From Caulobacteraceae bacterium (GTDB lineage: Bacteria > Pseudomonadota > Alphaproteobacteria > Caulobacterales > Caulobacteraceae), in the NCBI GenBank assembly GCA_003161535.1, contig PMOM01000300.1, positions 1 through 14,313 of the forward strand: DNA of 14,313 nucleotides, given 5' to 3'. Each line of letters begins with the position of its first letter. Position 1 is the first letter of the stretch. Shown here in pieces: positions 5,595 through 12,523 of this stretch. The notes under the pieces were generated by a model that did not search any database, was not told where the DNA came from, and saw only the letters and a program-made list of their open reading frames with translations. The position numbers were made by a program, and so were the translations under genes.

Positions 5595-6905
5595 CTATTG
5601 CTTGGCGCCGACCCACTTTGGATCGATGCGGCATGCCTCGCAGACGATGCCGCGCCCGACGCTGCCCTTGCCTGGCGCCGCCTCGGCCGAGACGGCGCGC
5701 AAAGCGGCCGCCCCATCGCCGCCGGCCATGGTCAGGCGGGCGGCCACCAGCGGGGTGGCGAAGGATGTCCCCCGCACAACGCCATAGCCGCGACCGGGCA
5801 GAGCCGCCGCCATATCGGCGCCCGGAGCGGCGAAGTCCAAATGGGTCGCGCGCCCGGCCTCCAGCAAGGCTCGGCCATGCGCATCCACGCCAGTCACCGC
5901 GATCACACCGGGGTAGGAGGCGGGATATTGCGGCGGCGCGGCCGGTCCGTCATTTCCCACCGCCGCCACCACCAGCACGCCCCGGGCCTGCAGGGCGGCG
6001 ACTCCGCGTTCGAGAAGTTGGTTGGGCGGGCCGACCAGGCTGACGGTGATCACGCCCACGCGCCGTTCCGCCAGCCAGCCCATGGCCCGAACAATGGCCT
6101 CGGCCGAACCGGCGGCGGCCTGCCCGCCGTAGACATCCGCCACCAGCAAGGCGCGCCCGCGCGCCGCGCCAACGAACCTTCCGTCCGAGCCCACCAGAAG
6201 AGAGGCGATGGCCGTGCCATGCCCGCTGGCCTTCGGGGCGCCCGGAGCGAAGCCGCGCTGCTCGATCGTCGCGGCCGCCAGCGCCCGGTGCGCGCCCACG
6301 CCGCCGTCGATCATGCCGATCGCGGCGTCACTGCTGGATGAAGACGCCCGCGCGGTTCCCTCCCTATCCACGGCGGCGCCCGCCGGCTCGTAGAGGTGAT
6401 TGAATTCGAAATGCCCGCTGGCATCGATCTCGCGCAGCATCTTGAGACCGGCCTTGGCCCCCTTACCTTTTGGCGGCGCGAGCACGACGAGCGCGAGGCC
6501 CAGCGAATCCACCCGCTCTTCACGCAGCGGGGTGAATCCCGCCCTTTTGGCGGTGGCCAGCACCGCCGCGGAAGGATCGAGCGCGATCACCTCGTCTCGA
6601 CGCACCGGGTCGCCATGGTCATCGACGTCGAGCGCCGCGCGGTTTTCGCGCACCAGCGCCCGCAGGCGCTGGCGTCTGAGGTCGAGCAGAGAGGTCGGAT
6701 CGCGCGCTCCAGCCAGGGAGGTTGCATCCAAAGGATTTCCGAGAATTCCGGAGGGCGGCACGCCGGGAGGCACGGGCTGAAAACCGCCGCCGATCATCTG
6801 GCCGGGAAGGCCGCCGATGCCGCCCAGCCTCTGCGCGCCGGCGCCGCTGGCCGCCAACAGCGCCACGCCGAGCGCCAGGGCGAGCGCGAGGGGCTGTCTG
6901 GTCAT
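5595..6905 (-). CDS. Secreted subtilisin-like serine peptidase (family S8)
   Basis: This 436-residue exported protease carries the complete S8 catalytic set: Asp200 in GMIDGG, His229 in GHGTAIAS, oxyanion Asn318 in AVGNDGP, and Ser381 in RGTSFATPLVAA. A signal peptide (MTRQPLALALALGVALLAASGAGA) is followed by a Gly/Pro-rich stretch to about residue 57. A region at about 75-190 precedes the catalytic domain and may act as a propeptide-like domain. The C-terminus has a CEAC pair (C422, C425). I chose ATG 6905 because AAGGA lies upstream at good spacing; a TTG two codons earlier is less likely. It is divergent from an ECF sigma gene with a shared control region. Its place beside a sigma/anti-sigma pair suggests it is a regulon member; its substrate is unknown. 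Confidence 0.9.
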   Translation of the reverse strand: MTRQPLALALALGVALLAASGAGAQRLGGIGGLPGQMIGGGFQPVPPGVPPSGILGNPLDATSLAGARDPTSLLDLRRQRLRALVRENRAALDVDDHGDPVRRDEVIALDPSAAVLATAKRAGFTPLREERVDSLGLALVVLAPPKGKGAKAGLKMLREIDASGHFEFNHLYEPAGAAVDREGTARASSSSSDAAIGMIDGGVGAHRALAAATIEQRGFAPGAPKASGHGTAIASLLVGSDGRFVGAARGRALLVADVYGGQAAAGSAEAIVRAMGWLAERRVGVITVSLVGPPNQLLERGVAALQARGVLVVAAVGNDGPAAPPQYPASYPGVIAVTGVDAHGRALLEAGRATHLDFAAPGADMAAALPGRGYGVVRGTSFATPLVAARLTMAGGDGAAALRAVSAEAAPGKGSVGRGIVCEACRIDPKWVGAKQ

Positions 6906-6935
6906 CGCCAATTCCTTTTTGTTTTCGCCATCGAC

Positions 6936-6962
6936 GGACTAAACGACCAAGGCCGGTCGTTT
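6936..6962 (+). promoter_or_regulatory. ECF-type promoter candidate of the sigma-factor gene
   Basis: GGACT at 6936-6940, a 17-nt spacer and CGTT at 6958-6961 fit an ECF promoter reading rightwards, ending 26 nt before the TTG start. The spacer and -10 contain the perfect palindrome AAACGACC-AAGGCC-GGTCGTTT (6941-6962), which could equally be a repressor or activator site. Confidence 0.5.
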
Positions 6963-6967
6963 TATCC
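6941..6967 (-). promoter_or_regulatory. ECF-type promoter candidate of the S8 peptidase gene
   Basis: On the minus strand GGATA (6967-6963), 17 nt and CGTT repeat the same layout through the same palindrome, ending 35 nt before the ATG at 6905. Divergent promoters would thus overlap almost completely. Confidence 0.5.
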
Positions 6968-6988
6968 CCATGCACATGAGAATTCCTA

Positions 6989-7489
6989 TTGGCCGACAGC
7001 GACAGGGCGTTCGATCAAGGGCTCGTCGATATGTTGCCGCGCCTGCGCCGCTTCGCCCACGGACTGAGCGGCAATGTCGCCGATGCCGACGACCTGACCC
7101 AGATGACCGTCGAGCGCGCGCTGCGCGCCCGATCACAGTGGCGGGACGATACGCGTCTGGATTCATGGCTTTACCGGATCATGCGCAACATCTGGATCGA
7201 CACCGCGCGCGCCCGGGGCCGAATGGCCAAAGTCATGCTGCCGGAAGAGGCCGGCGTCGAAGTGGGGCAAGATCCCAGTCCTGGGATCGAGGCCAGGCTC
7301 GAGTTGGCCCAGGCTTTGCGAGCCATGGCGCGGCTGCCGGAAGAACAGCGCGAGGCGGTGGCGTTGGTGTTGATCGAGGGCGTCGGCTACCGCGAGGCGG
7401 CGGAGATCTTGGATATCCCCGCTGGCACCCTGTCGAGCCGGCTTGTGCGCGGCCGCAACGGGTTACTGGCCTTGATCGGAGGGGCGTGA
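6989..7489 (+). CDS. ECF-family RNA polymerase sigma factor
   Basis: This 166-residue protein has only regions sigma-2 and sigma-4, as in extracytoplasmic-function sigma factors. Region 2 runs about 12-77 (LLPRLRRF at about 15-22 with upstream residues, DADDLTQ at 32-38, SWLYRIMRN at 59-67, IDTARAR). Region 4 runs about 104-158, with LPEEQREAV and the helix-turn-helix GYREAAEILDIPAGTLSSRL. The TTG at 6989 is chosen because relatives have about a dozen residues before the LPRLRRF segment; ATG 7031 would truncate region 2. No strong ribosome-binding site precedes it. It is followed after four bases by its probable anti-sigma factor and is divergent from the S8 peptidase. The common upstream element suggests it transcribes itself and the two secreted-protein genes. 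Confidence 0.9.
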   Translation: MADSDRAFDQGLVDMLPRLRRFAHGLSGNVADADDLTQMTVERALRARSQWRDDTRLDSWLYRIMRNIWIDTARARGRMAKVMLPEEAGVEVGQDPSPGIEARLELAQALRAMARLPEEQREAVALVLIEGVGYREAAEILDIPAGTLSSRLVRGRNGLLALIGGA

Positions 7490-7493
7490 GGAC

Positions 7494-8234
7494 ATGATCG
7501 ACGACAGAAAACTGCTGGCGCTCCTCGACGGCGAACTCGATGCGAAGAGCGTCGCCGAGGTCCAAGCCGCGGCGGCGAGGGATCCGTCGCTGGCCAACAG
7601 GCTAGAGCATCACCGCGGTGTAGGCGACCGCCTGCGCGCGAGCTTCGCCAACGTCCTCGACCAGCCCGTGCCCGCCTCGCTGGCGGCCGCGGCTGGAGGC
7701 GGCGGAGAAGTGGTCGACCTGGCCGCCGCCCGCTCGTCCCGCCTGGCGGGTCGCTCCGCATGGACCGGCTATGGCGCCCTTGCCGCGTCCCTCGCCGCTG
7801 GTCTGGTCGGCGGCTATGTGCTGAGCGGCGGAGGACCGGGACCGGTGGCGGAACGCGATGGCAGCATGATCGCATCCGGCGATTTGGGCCATGCCCTTGA
7901 CGCCCAACTGGCCAGCGCCGGCGCGGCGCGTTCGACTGTTCGTGTGCAGCTCAGTTTTCGCGACCGCGCCGGGGAGGTTTGTCGCAGCTTCGCCGGGGTC
8001 GCAGCCAGCGGCGTGGCCTGCCGTCAGGGGGGTCGATGGCTGGTCAAGGGCCTGTTCCCTGGCGAGGGCGAGCCCCAAGGCGTCTATCGAGTGGCCTCAA
8101 GCGGCGATCCGCGGGTCATGCAAATGGTCGGCGCGATGATCGACGGCGAACCCTTCAACGCCGCTCAGGAACGCGCCGCGCGCGCCGGGGCGTGGCGGGC
8201 GCAATCGGTCCGCCCCAGCATGCAAGGAAAATAA
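7494..8234 (+). CDS. Probable membrane anti-sigma factor
   Basis: The 246-residue protein begins with MIDDRKLLALLDGELD, the usual opening of cytoplasmic anti-sigma domains of ECF partners. It has one predicted membrane segment at about 92-111 (WTGYGALAASLAAGLVGGYV) and an exported C-terminal domain of about 130 residues. No HxxxCxxC zinc motif is present. The outer domain has two cysteines, C164 and C177, which could form a disulfide. The ATG at 7494 has GAGG and GGAGG stretches just upstream and lies four bases after the sigma stop. By position and layout it should hold the sigma factor at the membrane until a signal arrives; that role is inferred, since no close family could be confirmed by eye. 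Confidence 0.8.
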   Translation: MIDDRKLLALLDGELDAKSVAEVQAAAARDPSLANRLEHHRGVGDRLRASFANVLDQPVPASLAAAAGGGGEVVDLAAARSSRLAGRSAWTGYGALAASLAAGLVGGYVLSGGGPGPVAERDGSMIASGDLGHALDAQLASAGAARSTVRVQLSFRDRAGEVCRSFAGVAASGVACRQGGRWLVKGLFPGEGEPQGVYRVASSGDPRVMQMVGAMIDGEPFNAAQERAARAGAWRAQSVRPSMQGK

Positions 8235-8268
8235 TATTGAATTATCAGGTCGTTATTCTGGGAATTTG

Positions 8269-8285
8269 GGATCGATGCGCGATCC
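8269..8285. terminator. Small hairpin between convergent genes
   Basis: GGATCG-ATGCG-CGATCC forms a 6-bp perfect stem in the 69-nt gap between the anti-sigma stop and the stop of the convergent four-cysteine protein. No T-run follows, so termination is only possible. The gap also holds an AT-rich patch at 8231-8245 (ATAAT-ATTGA-ATTAT). Confidence 0.3.
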
Positions 8286-8303
8286 GGTCCGATGCGGCGT
8301 TGG

Positions 8304-8624
8304 CTAGTTGTTGACGCCGCGATTGATGGTTTTGAAATAGCACCAACCACCTTTGCTGCGCACGACGGCGCAAAGCTGAGGGTCGCCGTAGACCGGTGCG
8401 CTGGCGACGAAGTATTTGTCACCAAAATTGAGGTCGGCGATGCGGTTTGTTTCTTGAGGACGCATTGTCCAGCTTCGGTTACCGTGTTGCGCATCATCGA
8501 TCATGCTGAAATAGCACGTATATCCGGCCCCCGCGACGCATTTGAAATCGAAGGTTTCGGCCAGCGCCGACGTGGATATGCCCACGGCGGCCATCACAAG
8601 GGTCATTGCAAGAACGCGTTTCAT
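8304..8624 (-). CDS. Small secreted protein with four cysteines, function unknown
   Basis: The 106-residue product begins MKRVLAMTLVMAAVGISTSALA, a clear signal peptide with cleavage before E23. The mature protein of about 84 residues has four cysteines (C29, C37, C85, C95), consistent with two disulfides in the periplasm or outside the cell. Both ends of the fold carry aromatic-Cys patterns (FKC, TCYF, GWCYF). I chose ATG 8624 because GAGG lies six bases upstream; an in-frame ATG at 8636 is possible but places that GAGG inside the gene. It is convergent with the anti-sigma gene and divergent from the large kinase gene. No known family is recognised. Confidence 0.7.
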   Translation of the reverse strand: MKRVLAMTLVMAAVGISTSALAETFDFKCVAGAGYTCYFSMIDDAQHGNRSWTMRPQETNRIADLNFGDKYFVASAPVYGDPQLCAVVRSKGGWCYFKTINRGVNN

Positions 8625-8680
8625 CGTTGTCCTCATGTCCGCCGCCGGAGCGACGCGCAGCTCACAATGCTATCACCGTC

Positions 8681-8697
8681 GCTGTCAGGATGACAGC
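8681..8697. promoter_or_regulatory. Perfect inverted repeat in the divergent control region
   Basis: GCTGTCA-GGA-TGACAGC is a 17-bp perfect palindrome (7-bp arms, 3-bp centre). It sits 56 nt before the four-cysteine protein start and about 90 nt before the candidate kinase promoter. It has the size of a dimeric regulator's operator; the regulator is unknown. The rest of the 8637-8875 gap shows nothing else definite apart from the candidate promoter. Confidence 0.4.
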
Positions 8698-8784
8698 CAC
8701 CCTCGCCGCGGACGCGGCTGTGGAAGTCCGCCCGGCGGCCCCTGCCTCCGCGTTTAAACCCATCGAGGCCGATTGCATTACAGC

Positions 8785-8813
8785 GTTACGCCATCGCCCC
8801 AAACTGCTAGAAA
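8785..8813 (+). promoter_or_regulatory. Candidate housekeeping promoter of the kinase operon
   Basis: GCTAGAAA at 8806-8813 matches seven of eight positions of the Caulobacter -10 GCTANAWC. GTTACGC at 8785-8791 is a degenerate -35 about 14 nt upstream. A transcript starting near 8820 would include the ATG at 8876 but not the in-frame ATG at 8690. Confidence 0.4.
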
Positions 8814-8875
8814 GCCGGGTCGAACATTTCGCGGCCACGCCATGTGGCGCGCGGGTAGCCGACCTTTTTCGGAGA

Positions 8876-11800
8876 ATGAGCCTGGCCAAGGGCGTTGGCG
8901 TCTCTGGGAAAATCCCCTCCCGCCGGCCACGAACCGTCGCGGCGGCAGAGGTGTCCGCGCGCGCGAGACCGGAGCATCGCAAACCCCGGCGGGACACCGA
9001 CCCGGCGGGGGTCCGCGGCGGCGCGTTCCCGATCGTCGGGATCGGCATGTCGGCCGGCGGCCTGGAAGTCGCCATCGCCTTCTTGCGCGCCATGCCGGCC
9101 GACAGCGGCATGGGGTTCGTCTTCGTGCAACACCTCGATCCGACCCACGAAAGCATGCTGGCCGACCTGCTCGCCCGCGCCACGACGATGCCGGTGTCGC
9201 GCATCACCGACGGCATGCGGGTCGAGCCGAACCGCGTCTACGTCATCGTTCCGGCCAAGACGCTGGTCATCGAACATGGGCTGCTGCGCCTGACCGAACC
9301 GACCGAACCTCGGGGCCAACGCCACCCGATCGACGCCTTTTTTAGCGCCCTGGCCATGGATCGGACGACCAAGGCGATCGCGGTCATCCTTTCGGGCGCC
9401 GGAAGCAATGGAACGGCCGGCCTGCAGGACATCAAGCAGTTTGGCGGCATGTGCATCGCGCAGGATCCAAAGACCGCCAAGTTCGACAGCATGCCGCGCC
9501 ACGCGATAAATTCCGGCGCGATCGACCTGGTGCTGACCGCCGAGATGATGCCTGACGCGCTGCGGCGATACGTCGACCACTCCTATGTCGAAAGTCCCAA
9601 GCCCGAGGTGATCGCCACCGGACCGGGCGCGGAGCTGGGCGATGTGCTGGCCCTCCTTCGCACCCGGGGCGGGCATGACTTCGGCGCCTACAAGCCCAAC
9701 ACCCTGTCGCGCCGCACCCACCGCCGGATGAGCCTGGCGGGCGTGGAACAGCTTGATGACTACATGGCCATCCTCGATCGCACCCCAGGCGAAGTGACCG
9801 CCCTCACCCGAGATCTCTTGATCAATGTTACCGGCTTCTTCCGCGACCCCGAGGCCTGGGATGCGCTGGATATGGAGGTCATCACCCCCCTGGTTGAGAA
9901 GGTCGAGCCCGATCAATCGATCCGAGCGTGGGTCCCGGCCTGCTCCACGGGCGAGGAGGCCTACACCATCGCCATGCTGCTTCACGAGCGCGGCGAAGCG
10001 GCCGGCAAGCGGTTCGGCGTCAAGATTTTCGCCACCGATCCGGCCGAACACAATCTGGGGCGCGCCCGCAAGGGCGAATTCCCCGCCAGCATGGTGGAAA
10101 GCCTGCCGGCCGGGCGTCTGGCGCGCTTCTTCGACAAGGGCGATGACGACTACTACCGGATCAAGCCGAAGATCCGCGAAACGGTGATGTTCGCGCCGCA
10201 GAACCTGCTCACCGACCCGCCTTACTCCAGAATGGACCTAGTGAGCTGCCGCAACCTGCTGATCTATCTGGAACCGGACGCCCAGGAACGGGTGTTGTCC
10301 CTGGCTCACTTCGCCTTGCGCGAGGGAGGCTATCTTTTCTTAGGCAACGCCGAAACCATCGGACAGCGCGGCCATCTGTTTTCGACCGTCTCGAAACGCT
10401 GGCGAATCTATCGACGGGCTGGTCCGGCGCGATCCCCCACCCTCGATGTTCGCGCCTGGTCGTTGCGCGATGCGCCGACCGCCTCGTCCAAGGCGGCCCC
10501 CAAGATCGCCGAAATCGCGCTGCGCTCACTGGCCGAACGCTTCGCTCCCGCCTCGGTGCTGATCGACCCGAATTTTCATGTGCTGCATTTCCACGGATTG
10601 ACCGAAGACTATCTGTCTCAGCCGGCGGGCGCGCCGACGCTCGATCTGCTGAGCCTGACGCGGGAGGGTTTGCGCCTGCCGGTCCGCGGCGCCGTGCGCA
10701 AGGTCATCGAAGGCGCCAGGAGCGTCACCCTGCGCAGCAACGCAAAGGGTGGCGCGAAGACCGATCGGGTGCTGGTGACGGCCAGCGCGCTGGGCGACGC
10801 CCGCAACGCCAGCGATCTTATCCTGGTGAGTTTCGCCAAGGATCAGGGAGCGGCGCCGGTCAAAGGGTTGAGGCGCACCCCCCGCGCCGCCGCGCTCCAA
10901 GGACGGGCCGAGCGATCGGCGGAGCGCGATTTTCAGGAAGAACTTAACACGACGCGCGATGAGCTGCGCGATACCATCGAGCAGTTCGAGACCACTAACG
11001 AGGAGCTGACGGCCGCCAACGAGGAAGTCACCAGCATCAATGAGGAGCTCCAGTCGACCAACGAGGAATTGGAGTCGTCCAAGGAGGAGCTGCAGTCGCT
11101 CAACGAGGAGCTGAACACGGTCAATTCCCAGCTCGAGCGCAAGGTGGCCGAGCTGGAGGACGCCGGCGATGATCTCAGGAATCTGCTCACCGGCAGCGAG
11201 ATCGCGACGATTTTTCTCGATGTCCGTATGCGGATCAAATGGTTCACCCCGGCCGTCAAGTCGCTGTTCGACCTGATCGACAAGGATGTCGGCCGGCCGA
11301 TCGGCAATTTCACGCAGAAATTCACCAACGGCGGCTTGGTGGAAAAGGCCCAGGCGGCCATCGATCGGCTGGAGACTTCCGAGGAGGACATCCTGGCCGA
11401 CACCGGCCAGCGCTATCTGCTGCGTGTGCTGCCCTATCGCACCGGCGACAACCGCATCGCCGGAGCCGTCGCCACCTTCATCGACATCACCGATCTTAAG
11501 GCGACGCAGGCGCAGATCGCCGATGCGCGCGACTACGCCGAAGCGATCGTCGAGACTATTCGCGATCCGCTGGTTGTGCTGACCGCCGATCTGCGCGTGC
11601 AGTCGGCGAACGCCGCGTTCTATGCTCTGTTGGAGGCCGGGCGAGCCAAAACGGTGGGTCAGCGCATCTATGAACTGGGCGGCGGCAAGTGGAATATTCC
11701 CCAGCTTCGCCTGCTCCTGGAAGAGATGTTGCCCCTGCAACATCAGATCAGCGATTTCGAGGTCGAGCTTGCCGCGCCACGTTCGGAGCGGCGTTGGCTG

Positions 11801-12523
11801 ACGCTCAACGCCCGCCGTATCGAGGGCGGTCAAAACCGCCCCGATCTCATCCTCCTGGCCATGGAGGACATCAGCGCCCGCAAGGATTCGTCGCATCACC
11901 AGGATATCTTGATCGGCGAACTCAGCCACCGAGTGAAGAACACCCTCACCGTCGTGCAGTCGCTGGCCACCCAGACCCTGCGGCGAAGTCCTTCGCTGGA
12001 GGTGTTCGGCGAGGCCTTCCAGGGCCGCCTTCAGGCCCTGGGGCGGGCGCATGATACAATCATTGAAGGAAACTGGCGCGGGATCGGCCTGCGGGATCTC
12101 GTTGAACAGGCCCTCAAGCCGTTCCAGTCGGCCGACCGCATCGCCTATCGCCAAAGCGTTGATGTCGAGTTGCAGCCGCAGCTCAGCTTGGCCCTGACCA
12201 TGATCCTGCATGAGCTGGCCACCAACGCGGTCAAGTACGGCGCCTTGTCGGGAGCCGTTGGACAAGTGGTGATCTCCTGGCGGCTGGAAGGGGCTGGCGC
12301 TGCTGCGCGTGTCGCCTTCGATTGGACCGAAAGAGGCGGGCCGGTGGTCAAGCGCCCCACCCACCGCGGTCATGGCGTGAACTTCGTCGAACGCAGTGTC
12401 GCCTACGACCTGAACGGCGAGGGCAAGGTCGAGTTCGCGGCCGAGGGGGTGAAAGCGGTCATGTGCTTCCCCCTGCCCACAGCGGGCATTTTCACGCCCG
12501 CGACCGTCGAGGAATCAGACTGA
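8876..12523 (+). CDS. CheB-CheR-PAS fusion HWE-family sensor histidine kinase
   Basis: A 1215-residue cytoplasmic multidomain protein with no membrane segment. Domains in order: basic/Ala-rich leader (1-50); CheB methylesterase without receiver (51-235; S59 in GMSAGG, H86 in VQHLDP, but N178 where the catalytic Asp is expected); CheR methyltransferase (about 255-515; WVPACSTGEEAYTIAM, FATDPAEHN, SCRNLLIYL); PAS-like (about 550-655); coiled coil of NEEL heptads (about 690-770); two PAS domains (about 770-875 and 885-1003); and HWE kinase (H-box His1018 in ELSHRVKN, N-box HELATNAVKYGALS with H1112 and N1117, WTE at 1150-1152). HWE kinases autophosphorylate and pass phosphate to a response regulator; the next gene encodes one, coupled by TGATG. 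I chose ATG 8876 over ATG 8690, since a promoter-like sequence lies between them. The 8876 start lacks well-spaced Shine-Dalgarno support. The ligand is unknown. Confidence 0.93.
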   Translation: MSLAKGVGVSGKIPSRRPRTVAAAEVSARARPEHRKPRRDTDPAGVRGGAFPIVGIGMSAGGLEVAIAFLRAMPADSGMGFVFVQHLDPTHESMLADLLARATTMPVSRITDGMRVEPNRVYVIVPAKTLVIEHGLLRLTEPTEPRGQRHPIDAFFSALAMDRTTKAIAVILSGAGSNGTAGLQDIKQFGGMCIAQDPKTAKFDSMPRHAINSGAIDLVLTAEMMPDALRRYVDHSYVESPKPEVIATGPGAELGDVLALLRTRGGHDFGAYKPNTLSRRTHRRMSLAGVEQLDDYMAILDRTPGEVTALTRDLLINVTGFFRDPEAWDALDMEVITPLVEKVEPDQSIRAWVPACSTGEEAYTIAMLLHERGEAAGKRFGVKIFATDPAEHNLGRARKGEFPASMVESLPAGRLARFFDKGDDDYYRIKPKIRETVMFAPQNLLTDPPYSRMDLVSCRNLLIYLEPDAQERVLSLAHFALREGGYLFLGNAETIGQRGHLFSTVSKRWRIYRRAGPARSPTLDVRAWSLRDAPTASSKAAPKIAEIALRSLAERFAPASVLIDPNFHVLHFHGLTEDYLSQPAGAPTLDLLSLTREGLRLPVRGAVRKVIEGARSVTLRSNAKGGAKTDRVLVTASALGDARNASDLILVSFAKDQGAAPVKGLRRTPRAAALQGRAERSAERDFQEELNTTRDELRDTIEQFETTNEELTAANEEVTSINEELQSTNEELESSKEELQSLNEELNTVNSQLERKVAELEDAGDDLRNLLTGSEIATIFLDVRMRIKWFTPAVKSLFDLIDKDVGRPIGNFTQKFTNGGLVEKAQAAIDRLETSEEDILADTGQRYLLRVLPYRTGDNRIAGAVATFIDITDLKATQAQIADARDYAEAIVETIRDPLVVLTADLRVQSANAAFYALLEAGRAKTVGQRIYELGGGKWNIPQLRLLLEEMLPLQHQISDFEVELAAPRSERRWLTLNARRIEGGQNRPDLILLAMEDISARKDSSHHQDILIGELSHRVKNTLTVVQSLATQTLRRSPSLEVFGEAFQGRLQALGRAHDTIIEGNWRGIGLRDLVEQALKPFQSADRIAYRQSVDVELQPQLSLALTMILHELATNAVKYGALSGAVGQVVISWRLEGAGAAARVAFDWTERGGPVVKRPTHRGHGVNFVERSVAYDLNGEGKVEFAAEGVKAVMCFPLPTAGIFTPATVEESD
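10994..11140 (+). repeat. Seven-heptad coiled-coil repeat within the CheB/CheR kinase
   Basis: Seven consecutive 7-residue units follow the pattern xNEELxx (TNEELTA, ANEEVTS, INEELQS, TNEELES, SKEELQS, LNEELNT, VNSQLER), visible as a 21-nt periodicity in the DNA. This is the signalling linker typical of CheB/CheR-PAS fusions, probably a parallel dimeric coiled coil. Confidence 0.85.

Noticed and set aside
4940..6043. 367-codon plus-strand frame crossing the repeat protein, its promoter region and the peptidase end
   Set aside because: It spans two supported minus-strand genes and the intergenic control region; its product is Pro/Ala/Arg-rich without motifs.
6970..7497. ATG at 6970 opening an overlapping plus-strand frame beside the sigma gene
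   Set aside because: It is a different frame from the sigma factor, and its product is Arg/Gly-rich shadow sequence with no conserved motif.
8231..8254. AT-rich patch followed by GGTCGTT, resembling the shared promoter's -10
   Set aside because: No GGA-like pentamer lies 17 nt upstream, and no gene starts downstream on that strand; the site lies between two convergent stops.
8606..8875. N-terminal extension of the kinase frame, including ATG 8690
   Set aside because: The codon pattern is poor, a palindrome and a promoter-like -10 lie in this stretch, and the sequence shows no domain. ATG 8690 cannot be excluded completely.
8807..10051. 414-codon minus-strand frame opposite the CheB/CheR region
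   Set aside because: It has no recognisable domain and overlaps well-supported CheB and CheR motifs on the plus strand.
10526..12373. 615-codon open frame on the minus strand opposite the kinase gene
   Set aside because: It is a shadow of the plus-strand codon pattern in GC-rich DNA. The plus strand encodes clear PAS and HWE-kinase motifs, while the minus product shows only repetitive Leu/Gly/Arg antisense of the coiled coil.
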